Shown here: positions 47,601-58,560 of the stretch, in pieces
Layout: every line of letters starts with the position of its first letter
Numbering within the stretch: the stretch's first letter is position 1
Source of the DNA: Pardosa pseudoannulata
Lineage: Eukaryota > Arthropoda > Arachnida > Araneae > Lycosidae
Direction of reading: 5' to 3'
DNA length: 64,000 bases
NCBI GenBank assembly: GCA_032207245.1
Contig: JAGEOH010000209.1
Coordinates: 1 to 64,000, forward strand
Notes under the pieces: model-generated
Databases searched by the model: none
What the model saw: only the letters and a program-made list of their open reading frames with translations
What the model was told of the DNA's origin: nothing
Translations under genes and position numbers: made by a program

Positions 47601-49618
47601 AGGGTCCTACCTGTGGGGATTCATAAATTATGACTAATTTCGGATTTCATTAAAAATGTGTTTTTTGTATAGAATTTTATTTCAAATTTAATAAACAAAA
47701 GTCATTTATCCGAAATTCCATGTTTAAACATCATTTCACTACTTCAAAGTATAGTGATTTTTCACAAATTCGCCATAAAAGACTGCTAAGGGTCCTACCT
47801 GTGGGGATTGGTAAATTATGACTAATTTCGGATTTCATTAAAAATGTGTTTTTTGTATAGAATTTTATTTCAAATTTAATAAACAAAAGTCATTTATCCG
47901 AAATTCCATGTTTAAACATCATTTCACTACTTCAAAGTATAGTGATTTTTCAAAAATTCGCCATAAAAGACTGCTAAGGGTCCTACCTGTGGGGAAATGT
48001 AAATTATGACTAATTTCGGATTTCATTAAAAATGTGTTTTTTGTATATAATTTTATTTCAAATTTAATAAACAAAAGTCATTTATCCGAAATTCCATGTT
48101 TAAACATCATTTCACTACTTCAAAGTATAGTGATTTTTCACAAATTCGCCATAAAAGACTGCTAAGGGTCCTACCTGTGGGGATTGGTAAATTATGACTA
48201 ATTTCGGATTTCATTAAAAATGTGTTTTTTGTATAGAATTTTATTTCAAATTTAATAAAAAAATGTCATTTATCCGAAATTCCATGTTTAAACATCATTT
48301 CACTACTTCAAAGTATAGTGATTTTTCACAAATTCGCCATAAAAGACTGCTAAGGGTCCTACCTGTGGGGATTGGTAAATTATGACTAATTTCGGATTTC
48401 ATTAAAAATGTGTTTTTTGTATAGAATTTTATTTCAAATTTAATAAACAAAAGTCATTTATCCGAAATTCCATGTTTAAACATCATTTCACTACTTCAAA
48501 GTATAGTGATTTTTCACAAATTCGCCATAAAAGACTGCTAAGGGTCCTACCTGTGGGGATTGGTAAATTATGACTAATTTCGGATTTCATTAAAAATGTG
48601 TTTTTTGTATAGAATTTTATTTCAAATTTAATAAACAAAAGTCATTTATCCGAAATTCCATGTTTAAACATCATTTCACTACTTCAAAGTATAGTGATTT
48701 TTCACAAATTCGCCATAAAAGACTGCTAAGGGTCCTACCTGTGGGGATTGGTAAATTATGACTAATTTCGGATTTCATTAAAAATGTGTTTTTTGTATAG
48801 AATTTTATTTCAAATTTAATAAACAAAAGTCATTTATCCGAAATTCCATGTTTAAACATCATTTCACTACTTCAAAGTATAGTGATTTTTCACAAATTCG
48901 CCATAAAAGACTGCTAAGGGTCCTACCTGTGGGGATTCATAAATTATGACTAATTTCGGATTTCATTAAAAATGTGTTTTTTGTATAGAATTTTATTTCA
49001 AATTTAATAAACAAAAGTCATTTATCCGAAATTCCATGTTTAAACATCATTTCACTACTTCAAAGTATAGTGATTTTTCACAAATTCGCCATAAAAGACT
49101 GCTAAGGGTCCTACCTGTGGGGATTGGTAAATTATGACTAATTTCGGATTTCATTAAAAATGTGTTTTTTTTTTGTATAGAATTTTATTTCAAATTTAAT
49201 AAACAAAAGTCATTTATCCGAAATTCCATGTTTAAACATCATTTCACTACTTCAAAGTATAGTGATTTTTCACAAATTCGCCATAAAAGACTGCTAAGGG
49301 TCCTACCTGTGGGGATTGGTAAATTATGACTAATTTCGGATTTCATTAAAAATGTGTTTTTTGTATAGAATTTTATTTCAAATTTAATAAACAAAAGTCA
49401 TTTATCCGAAATTCCATGTTTAAACATCATTTCACTACTTCAAAGTATAGTGATTTTTCACAAATTCGCCATAAAAGACTGCTAAGTGTCCTGTGGGGAT
49501 TGGTAAATTATGACTAATTTCGGATTTCATTAAAAATGTGTTTTTTGTATAGAATTTTATTTCAAATTTAATAAACAAAAGTCATTTATCCGAAATTCCA
49601 TGTTTAAACATCATTTCA
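38601..49618 (-). repeat. Satellite sub-family A, most homogeneous reverse block
   Basis: Long runs of nearly identical standard monomers (CAAAGTATAG, GGGTCCTACC, GGGGATTGG), particularly 38,700-40,900 and 42,470-49,610. A short mixed patch at about 40,970-42,300 contains CAAAATATAG copies and one CAAAATTAAG copy (41,155). Minor events include a 6-bp loss at about 41,026, the GACATACATTTG-type insertion on the minus strand at 44,493-44,504, a 9-T run at 49,163, and a 4-bp loss at about 49,488. Such uniformity fits recent amplification or strong homogenisation. There is no gene. Confidence 0.95.
44493..44504 (-). repeat. Rare insertion form, reverse-arm copy
   Basis: CAAATGTATGTC replaces CAAAAGTC and is the reverse complement of the rare insertion at 10,630-10,641 in the forward arm. 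It is surrounded by standard sub-family A copies. Confidence 0.85.
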
Positions 49619-49718
49619 NNNNNNNNNNNNNNNNNNNNNNNNNNNNNNNNNNNNNNNNNNNNNNNNNNNNNNNNNNNNNNNNNNNNNNNNNNNNNNNNNN
49701 NNNNNNNNNNNNNNNNNN
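49619..49718. other. Assembly gap of exactly 100 N
   Basis: The sequence stops after CATCATTTCA (forward monomer position 51) and resumes at AATTTTATTTGAAATT (position 116 downward). If the array kept its phase, the missing length would be about 122 bp plus a multiple of 188. The 100 N therefore do not represent a measured distance but look like a fixed-size placeholder. Sub-family also changes across the gap. Confidence 0.98.
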
Positions 49719-50339
49719 AATTTTATTTGAAATTTAATAAACAAAAGTCATTTATCCGAAATTCCATGTTTAAACATCATTTCACTACGTCAAAGTATAG
49801 TGATTTTTCACAAATTCGCCATAAACGACTGCTAAGGGTCCTACCTGTGGGGATTCGTAAATTATGACTAATTTCGGATTTCATTAAAAATGTGTTTTTT
49901 GTATAGAATTTTATTTCAAATTTAATAAACAAAAGTCATTTATCCGAAATTCCATGTTTAAACATCATTTCACTACTTCAAAGTATAGTGATTTTTCACA
50001 AATTCGCCATAAAAGACTGCTAAGGGTCCTACCTGTGGGGATTCGTAAATTATGACTAATTTCGGATTTCATTAAAAATGTGTTTTTTGTACAGAATTTT
50101 ATTTGAAATTTAATAAAAAAAAGTCATTTATCCGAAATTCCATGTTTAAACATCATTTCACTACGTCAAAGTATAGTGATTTTTCACAAATTCGCCATAA
50201 AAGACTGCTAAGGGTCCTACCTGTTAGGAGTCGTAAATTATGACTAATTTCGGATTTCATTAAAAATGTGTTTTTTGTATAGAATTTTATTTCAAATTTA
50301 ATAAACAAAAGTCATTTATCCGAAATTCCATGTTTAAAC
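49719..50339 (-). repeat. Satellite copies just after the gap, mixed minor variants
   Basis: These three copies carry features rare elsewhere: TTATTTGAAATTTAAT instead of TTATTTCAAATTTAAT (49,723-49,738 and 50,099-50,114), CACTACGTCAAAG (about 49,786 and 50,161) and AAACGACTG (49,823). They bridge the sub-family A block left of the gap and the B block that follows. There is no gene. Confidence 0.9.
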
Positions 50340-53300
50340 ATCATTTCACTACTTCAAAATATAGTGATTTTTCACAAATTCGCCATAAAAGACTGCTAAG
50401 GGTACTACCTGTGGGGAGTCGTAAAATATGACTAATTTCGGATTTCATTAAAAATGTGTTTTTTGTATAGAATTTTATTTCAAATTTAATAAACAAAAGT
50501 CATTTATCCGAAATTCCATGTTTAAACATCATTTCACTACTTCAAAATATAGTGATTTTTCACAAATTCGCCATAAAAGACTGCTAAGGGTCCTACCTGT
50601 GGGGAGTCGTAAATTATGACTAATTTCGGATTTCATTAAAAATGTGTTTTTTTTAGAGAATTTTATTTCAAATTTAATAAACAAAAGTCATTTATCCGAA
50701 ATTCCATGTTTAAACATCATTTCACTACTTCAAAATATAGTGATTTTTCACAAATTCGCCATAAAAGACTGCTAAGGGTACTACCTGTTAGGAGTCGTAA
50801 ATTATGACTAATTTCGGATTTCATTAAAAATGTGTTTTTTGTAAAGAATTTTATTTCAAATTTAATAAACAAAAGTCATTTATCCGAAATTCCATGTTTA
50901 AACATCATTTCACTACTTCAAAATATAGTGATTTTTCACAAATTCGCCATAAAAGACTGCTAAGGGTACTACCTGTGGGGAGTCGTAAAATATGACTAAT
51001 TTCGGATTTCATTAAAAATGTGTTTTTTGTATAGAATTTTATTTCAAATTTAATAAACAAAAGTCATTTATCCGAAATTCCATGTTTAAACATCATTTCA
51101 CTACTTCAAAATATAGTGATTTTTCACAAATTCGCCATAAAAGACTGCTAAGGGTACCTGTGGGGATTGGTAAATTATGACTAATTTCGGATTTCATTAA
51201 AAATGTGTTTTTTGTATAGAATTTTATTTCAAATTTAATAAACAAAAGTCATTTATCCGAAATTCCATGTTTAAACATCATTTCACTACTTCAAAATATA
51301 GTGATTTTTCACAAATTCGCCATAAAAGACTGCTAAGGGTACTACCTGTGGGGATTGGTAAAATATGACTAATTTCGGATTTCATTAAAAATGTGTTTTT
51401 TGTATAGAATTTTATTTCAAATTTAATAAACAAAAGTCATTTATCCGAAATTCCATGTTTAAACATCATTTCACTACTTCAAAATATAGTGATTTTTCAC
51501 AAATTCGCCATAAAAGACTGCTAAGGGTCCTACCTGTGGAGATTGGTAAATTATGACTAATTTCGGATTTCATTAAAAATGTGTTTTTTGTATAGAATTT
51601 TATTTCAAATTTAATAAACAAAAGTCATTTATCCGAAATTCCATGTTTAAACATCATTTCACTACTTCAAAATATAGTGATTTTTCACAAATTCGCCATA
51701 AAAGACTGCTAAGGGTACTACCTGTGGGGATTGGTAAAATATGACTAATTTCGGATTTCATTAAAAATGTGTTTTTTTTTATAGAATTTTATTTCAAATT
51801 TAATAAACAAAAGTCATTTATCCGAAATTCCATGTTTAAACATCATTTCACTACTTCAAAATATAGTGATTTTTCACAAATTCGCCATAAAAGACTGCTA
51901 AGGGTACTACCTGTGGGGATTGGTAAATTATGACTAATTTCGGATTTCATTAAAAATGTGTTTTTTTTTAGAGAATTTTATTTCAAATTTAATAAACAAA
52001 AGTCATTTATCCGAAATTCCATGTTTAAACATCATTTCACTACTTCAAAATATAGTGATTTTTCACAAATTCGCCATAAAAGACTGCTAAGGGTACTACC
52101 TGTGGGGAGTCGTAAATTATGACTAATTTCGGATTTCATTAAAAATGTGTTTTTTGTATAGAATTTTTTTTTCAAATTTAATAAACAAAAGTCATTTATC
52201 CGAAATTCCATGTTTAAACATCATTTCACTACTTCAAAATATAGTGATTTTTCACAAATTCGCCATAAAAGACTGCTAAGGGTACTACCTGTGGGGATTG
52301 GTAAATTATGACTAATTTCGGATTTCATTAAAAATGTGTTTTTTGTATAGAATTTTATTTCAAATTTAATAAACAAAAGTCATTTATCCGAAATTCCATG
52401 TTTAAACATCATTTCACTACTTCAAAATATAGTGATTTTTCACAAATTCGCCATAAAAGACTGCTAAGGGTACTACCTGTGGGGAGTCGTAAAATATGAC
52501 TAATTTCGGATTTCATTAAAAATGTGTTTTTTGTATAGAATTTTATTTCAAATTTAATAAACAAAAGTCATTTATCCGAAATTCCATGTTTAAACATCAT
52601 TTCACTACTTCAAAATATAGTGATTTTTCACAAATTCGCCATAAAAGACTGCTAAGGGTCCTACCTGTGGGGAGTCGTAAAATATGACTAATTTCGGATT
52701 TCATTAAAAATGTGTTTTTTGTATAGAATTTTATTTCAAATTTAATAAACAAAAGTCATTTATCCGAAATTCCATGTTTAAACATCATTTCACTACTTCA
52801 AAATATAGTGATTTTTCACAAATTCGCCATAAAAGACTGCTAAGGGTACTACCTGTGGGGAGTCGTAAAATATGACTAATTTCGGATTTCATTAAAAATG
52901 TGTTTTTTGTATAGAATTTTATTTCAAATTTAATAAACAAAAGTCATTTATCCGAAATTCCATGTTTAAACATCATTTCACTACTTCAAAATATAGTGAT
53001 TTTTCACAAATTCGCCATAAAAGACTGCTAAGGGTCCTACCTGTGGGGAGTCGTAAAATATGACTAATTTCGGATTTCATTAAAAATGTGTTTTTTGTAT
53101 AGAATTTTATTTCAAATTTAATAAACAAAAGTCATTTATCCGAAATTCCATGTTTAAACATCATTTCACTACTTCAAAATATAGTGATTTTTCACAAATT
53201 CGCCATAAAAGACTGCTAAGGGTACTACCTGTGGGGAGTCGTAAATTATGACTAATTTCGGATTTCATTAAAAATGTGTTTTTTGTATAGAATTTTATTT

Positions 53301-55590
53301 CAAATTTAATAAACAAAAGTCATTTATCCGAAATTCCATGTTTAAACATCATTTCACTACTTCAAAATATAGTGATTTTTCACAAATTCGCCATAAAAGA
53401 CTGCTAAGGGTACTACCTGTGGGGATTGGTAAATTATGACTAATTTCGGATTTCATTAAAAATGTGTTTTTTGTATAGAATTTTATTTCAAATTTAATAA
53501 ACAAAAGTCATTTATCCGAAATTCCATGTTTAAACATCATTTCACTACTTCAAAATATAGTGATTTTTCACAAATTCGCCATAAAAGACTGCTAAGGGTA
53601 CTACCTGTGGGGATTGGTAAAATATGACTAATTTCGGATTTCATTAAAAATGTGTTTTTTGTATAGAATTTTATTTCAAATTTAATAAACAAAAGTCATT
53701 TATCCGAAATTCCATGTTTAAACATCATTTCACTACTTCAAAATATAGTGATTTTTCACAAATTCGCCATAAAAGACTGCTAAGGGTACTACCTGTGGGG
53801 AGTCGTAAAATATGACTAATTTCGGATTTCATTAAAAATGTGTTTTTTGTATAGAATTTTATTTCAAATTTAATAAACAAAAGTCATTTATCCGAAATTC
53901 CATGTTTAAACATCATTTCACTACTTCAAAATATAGTGATTTTTCACAAATTCGCCATAAAAGACTGCTAAGGGTACTACCTGTGGGGATTGGTAAATTA
54001 TGACTAATTTCGGATTTCATTAAAAATGTGTTTTTTGTATAGAATTTTATTTCAAATTTAATAAACAAAAGTCATTTATCCGAAATTCCATGTTTAAACA
54101 TCATTTCACTACTTCAAAATATAGTGATTTTTCACAAATTCGCCATAAAAGACTGCTAAGGGTACTACCTGTGGGGAGTCGTAAAATATGACTAATTTCG
54201 GATTTCATTAAAAATGTGTTTTTTGTATAGAATTTTATTTCAAATTTAATAAACAAAAGTCATTTATCCGAAATTCCATGTTTAAACATCATTTCACTAC
54301 TTCAAAATATAGTGATTTTTCACAAATTCGCCATAAAAGACTGCTAAGGGTTACTACCTGTGGGGAGTCGTAAATTATGACTAATTTCGGATTTCATTAA
54401 AAATGTGTTTTTTTGTATAGAATTTTATTTCAAATTTAATAAACAAAAGTCATTTATCCGAAATTCCATGTTTAAACATCATTTCACTACTTCAAAATAT
54501 AGTGATTTTTCACAAATTCGCCATAAAAGACTGCTAAGGGTACCTGTGGGGAGTCGTAAAATATGACTAATTTCGGATTTCATTAAAAATGTGTTTTTTT
54601 TTATAGAATTTTATTTCAAATTTAATAAACAAAAGTCATTTATCCGAAATTCCATGTTTAAACATCATTTCACTACTTCAAAATATAGTGATTTTTCACA
54701 AATTCGCCATAAAAGACTGCTAAGGGTACTACCTGTGGGATGACTAATTTCGGATTTCATTAAAAATGGGTTTTTTTTAGAGAATTTTATTTCAAATTTA
54801 ATAAACAAAAGTCATTTATCCGAAATTCCATGTTTAAACATCATTTCACTACTTCAAAATATAGTGATTTTTCACAAATTCGCCATAAAAGACTGCTAAG
54901 GGTACTACCTGTTAGGAGTCGTAAATTATGACTAATTTCGGATTTCATTAAAAATGTGTTTTTTGTAAAGAATTTTATTTCAAATTTAATAAACAAAAGT
55001 CATTTATCCGAAATTCCATGTTTAAACATCATTTCACTACTTCAAAATATAGTGATTTTTCACAAATTCGCCATAAAAGACTGCTAAGGGTACTACCTGT
55101 GGGGAGTCGTAAAATATGACTAATTTCGGATTTCATTAAAAATGTGTTTTTTGTATAGAATTTTATTTCAAATTTAATAAACAAAAGTCATTTATCCGAA
55201 ATTCCATGTTTAAACATCATTTCACTACTTCAAAATATAGTGATTTTTCACAAATTCGCCATAAAAGACTGCTAAGGGTCCTACCTGTTAGGAGTCGTAA
55301 ATTATGACTAATTTCGGATTTCATTAAAAATGTGTTTTTTGTAAAGAATTTTATTTCAAATTTAATAAACAAAAGTCATTTATCCGAAATTCCATGTTTA
55401 AACATCATTTCACTACTTCAAAATATAGTGATTTTTCACAAATTCGCCATAAAAGACTGCTAAGGGTACTACCTGTGGGGAGTCGTAAAATATGACTAAT
55501 TTCGGATTTCATTAAAAATGTGTTTTTTTTTAGAGAATTTTATTTCAAATTTAATAAACAAAAGTCATTTATCCGAAATTCCATGTTTAA
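50340..55590 (-). repeat. Satellite sub-family B block 2 (CAAAATATAG with GGGTACTACC)
   Basis: Every copy I read from about 50,350 to 55,430 has CAAAATATAG, making this the purest B block. Most also have GGGTACTACC, and many have GTAAAATATGAC instead of GTAAATTATGAC. T-run variants TTTTAGAGAA (50,651; 51,968; 54,777; 55,529) and GTAAAGAA (50,841; 54,965; 55,341) recur. Two copies share the same 3-bp loss, GGGTACCTG (51,153 and 54,538). One copy at about 54,737 lost most of the variable box. Ordered groups recur about 22 monomers apart. There is no gene. Confidence 0.92.
52460..53220 (-). repeat. Two successive 376-bp dimers
   Basis: Four consecutive copies alternate GGGTACTACC and GGGTCCTACC (starting near 52,468, 52,656, 52,844 and 53,032) while sharing the AGTCGTAAAATATG variable box. 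This looks like a dimer duplicated once. The evidence is one alternating base, so the dimer unit is tentative. Confidence 0.5.
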
Positions 55591-56829
55591 ACATCATTTC
55601 ACTACTGCAAAGTATAGTAATTTTTCACAAATTCGCCATAAACGACTGCTAAGGGTCCTACCTGTGGGGATTCGTAAATTATGACTAATTTCGGATTTCA
55701 TTAAAAATGTGTTTTTTGTATAGAATTTTATTTCAAATTTAATAAACAAAAGTCATTTATCCGAAATTCCATGTTTAAACATCATTTCACTACTTCAAAG
55801 TATAGTGATTTTTCACAAATTCGCCATAAAAGACTGCTAAGGGTCCTACCTGTTAGGAGTCGTAAATTATGACTAATTTCGGATTTCATTAAAAATGTGT
55901 TTTTTGTAAAGAATTTTATTTCAAATTTAATAAACAAAAGTCATTTATCCGAAATTCCATGTTTAAACATCATTTCACTACTTCAAAGTATAGTGATTTT
56001 TCACAAATTCGCCATAAAAGACTGCTAAGGGTCCTACCTGTGGGGATTGGTAAATTATGACTAATTTCGGATTTCATTAAAAATGTGTTTTTTGTATAGA
56101 ATTTTATTTCAAATTTAATAAACAAAAGTCATTTATTCGAAATTCCATGTTTAAACATCATTTCACTACTTCAAAGTATAGTGATTTTTCACAAATTCGC
56201 CATAAAAAGACTGCTAAGGGTCCTACCTGTGGGGATTGGTAAATTATGACTAATTTCGGATTTCATTAAAAATGTGTTTTTTGTATAGAATTTTATTTCA
56301 AATTTAATAAACAAAAGTCATTTATCCGAAATTCCATGTTTAAACATCATTTCACTACTTCAAAGTATAGTGATTTTTCACAAATTCGCCATAAAAGACT
56401 GCTAAGGGTCCTACCTGTGGGGATTGGTAAATTATGACTAATTTCGGATTTCATTAAAAATGTGTTTTTTGTATAGAATTTATTTCAAATTTAATAAACA
56501 AAAGTCATTTATCCGAAATTCCATGTTTAAACATCATTTCACTACTTCAAAGTATAGTGATTTTTCACAAATTCGCCATAAAAGACTGCTAAGGGTCCTA
56601 CCTGTGGGGATTGGTAAATAATGACTAATTTCGGATTTCATTAAAATTGTGTTTTTTGTATAGAATTTTATTTCAAATTTAATAAACAAAAGTCATTTAT
56701 CCGAAATTCCATGTTTAAACATCATTTCACTACTTCAAAGTATAGTGATTTTTCACAAATTCGCCATAAAAGACTGCTAAGGGTCCTACCTGTGGGGATT
56801 CATAAATTATGACTAATTTCGGATTTCAT
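55591..56829 (-). repeat. Return to sub-family A copies
   Basis: The switch occurs inside one monomer: 55,463-55,540 is B-like (GGGTACTACC, TAGAGAA). At 55,602-55,648 the copy carries CTACTGCAAAG, GTAATTTTT and AAACGACTG, and standard CAAAGTATAG copies follow. The third copy still has the GTTAGGAGTCG and GTAAAGAA markers (55,853-55,911) otherwise typical of the B block. Small single-base changes occur at 56,136 and 56,207. There is no gene. Confidence 0.9.
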
Positions 56830-58560
56830 TAATTTCGATTCCATTAAAAAATGCTAAGGTCCTTACCTGTGGGATTTGTATAGAATTTTGACTCATTTCA
56901 AATTTAATAAACAAAATCATTAGACCGAAATTTCCATGTTCAAACATCATTAATCACTAAGTCTTATATCCGTATAGTGATTTTTCACAACATTCCTGCC
57001 ATACTTCAAGACTGCTATATTTAATAAACAAAAGTCATTTATCCGAAATTCCATGTTTTAAACATCATTTCACTACTTCAAAGTATAGTGATTTTTCACA
57101 AATTCGCCATAAAGGACTGCTAAGGGTCCTACCTGTGGGGATTGGTAAATTATGACTAATTTCGGATTTCATTAAAAAAAAGTGTTTTTTTGTATAGAAT
57201 TTTTATTAAAAATGTGTTTTTTATATAGAATTTTATTTCAAATTTATTAAAAAATTCCATGTTTAAACATCATTTCACTACTTCAAAGTATAGTGATTTT
57301 TCACAAATTCGCCATAAAAGACTGCTAAGGGTCCTACCTGTGGGGATTCATAAATTATGACTAATTTCGGATTTCATTAAAAATGTGTTTTTTGTATAGA
57401 ATTTTATTTCAAATTTAATAAACAAAAGTCATTTATCCGAAATTCCATGTTTAAACATCATTTCACTACTTCAAAGTATAGTGATTTTTCACAAATTCGC
57501 CATAAAAGACTGCTAAGGGTCCTACCTGTGGGGATTGGTAAATTATGACTAATTTCGGATTTCATTAAAAATGTGTTTTTTGTATAGAATTTTATTTCAA
57601 ATTTAATAAACAAAAGTCATTTATCCGAAATTCCATGTTTAAACATCATTTCACTACTTCAAATTATAGTGATTTTTCACAAATTCTCCATAAAAGACTG
57701 CTAAGGGTCCTACCTTTGGGGATTCATAAATTATGACTAATTTCGGATTTCATTAAATATGTGTTTTTTTGTATAGAATTTTATTTCAAATTTAATAAAA
57801 AAAAGTCTTTTTTTCCGAAATTCCATGTTTAAACATCATTTCACTACTTCAAAGTATAGTGATTTTTCACAAATTCGCCATAAAAGACTGCTAAGGGTCC
57901 TACCTGTGGGGATTCATAAATTATGACTAATTTCGGATTTCATTAAAAATGTGTTTTTTGTATAGAATTTTCTAAGGGTCCTACCTGTGGGGATTGGTAA
58001 ATTATGAAATTCCATGTTAAAACATCATTTCACTACTTCAAAGTATAGTGATTTTTCACAAATTCGCCATAAAAGACTGCTAAGGGTCCTACCTGTGGGG
58101 ATTGGTAAATTATGACTAATTTCGGATTTCATTAAAAATGTGTTTTTGTATATAAATTTTATTTCAAATTTAATAAACAAAAGTCATTTATCCGAAATCA
58201 TATGTTTAAACATCATTTCACTACTTCAAAGTATAGTGATTTTTCACAAATTCGCCATAAAAGACTGCTAAGGGTCCTACCTGTGGGGATTGGTAAATTA
58301 TGACTAATTTCGGATTTCATTAAAAAATGTGTTTTTTTGTATAGAATTTTATTTCAAATTTAATAAACAAAAGTCATTTATCCGAAATTCCATGTTTAAA
58401 CATCATTTCACTACTTAAAAGTACAGTGATCTTTCACAAATTCGCCCGCCATAAAAGACTGCTAAGGGTTCCTACCTGTGGGATTGGTAAATTAATGACT
58501 AATTTCGGATTTCATTAAAAATGTGTTTTTTGTAAAGAATTTTATTTCAAATTCCATGTT
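56830..58560 (-). repeat. Rearranged and scrambled satellite segment
   Basis: Pieces of the monomer are out of order or missing. At 56,830-57,020, fragments such as AATGCTAAGGTCC, ACCTGTGGGATTTG and CAAGACTGCTATATTTAATAAAC join parts that are normally far apart. At 57,190-57,250 the ATTAAAAATGTG segment is duplicated and most of the CAAAAGTCATTTATCC part is lost. At 57,971 GAATTTT jumps to CTAAGGGTCC, and at 58,008 ATTATGA jumps to AATTCCATG. At 58,443-58,449 there is a CCGCC insertion-like repeat. At 58,550 TTTCAAAT joins TCCATG, deleting about 30 bp. Normal copies lie between these breaks. There is no foreign sequence or gene. Confidence 0.85.

Noticed and set aside
54899..54925. Telomere-like motif (GTTAGGAG and TTAGG-type strings)
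   Set aside because: The string occurs once per affected monomer as a variable-box allele and is never tandemly repeated.
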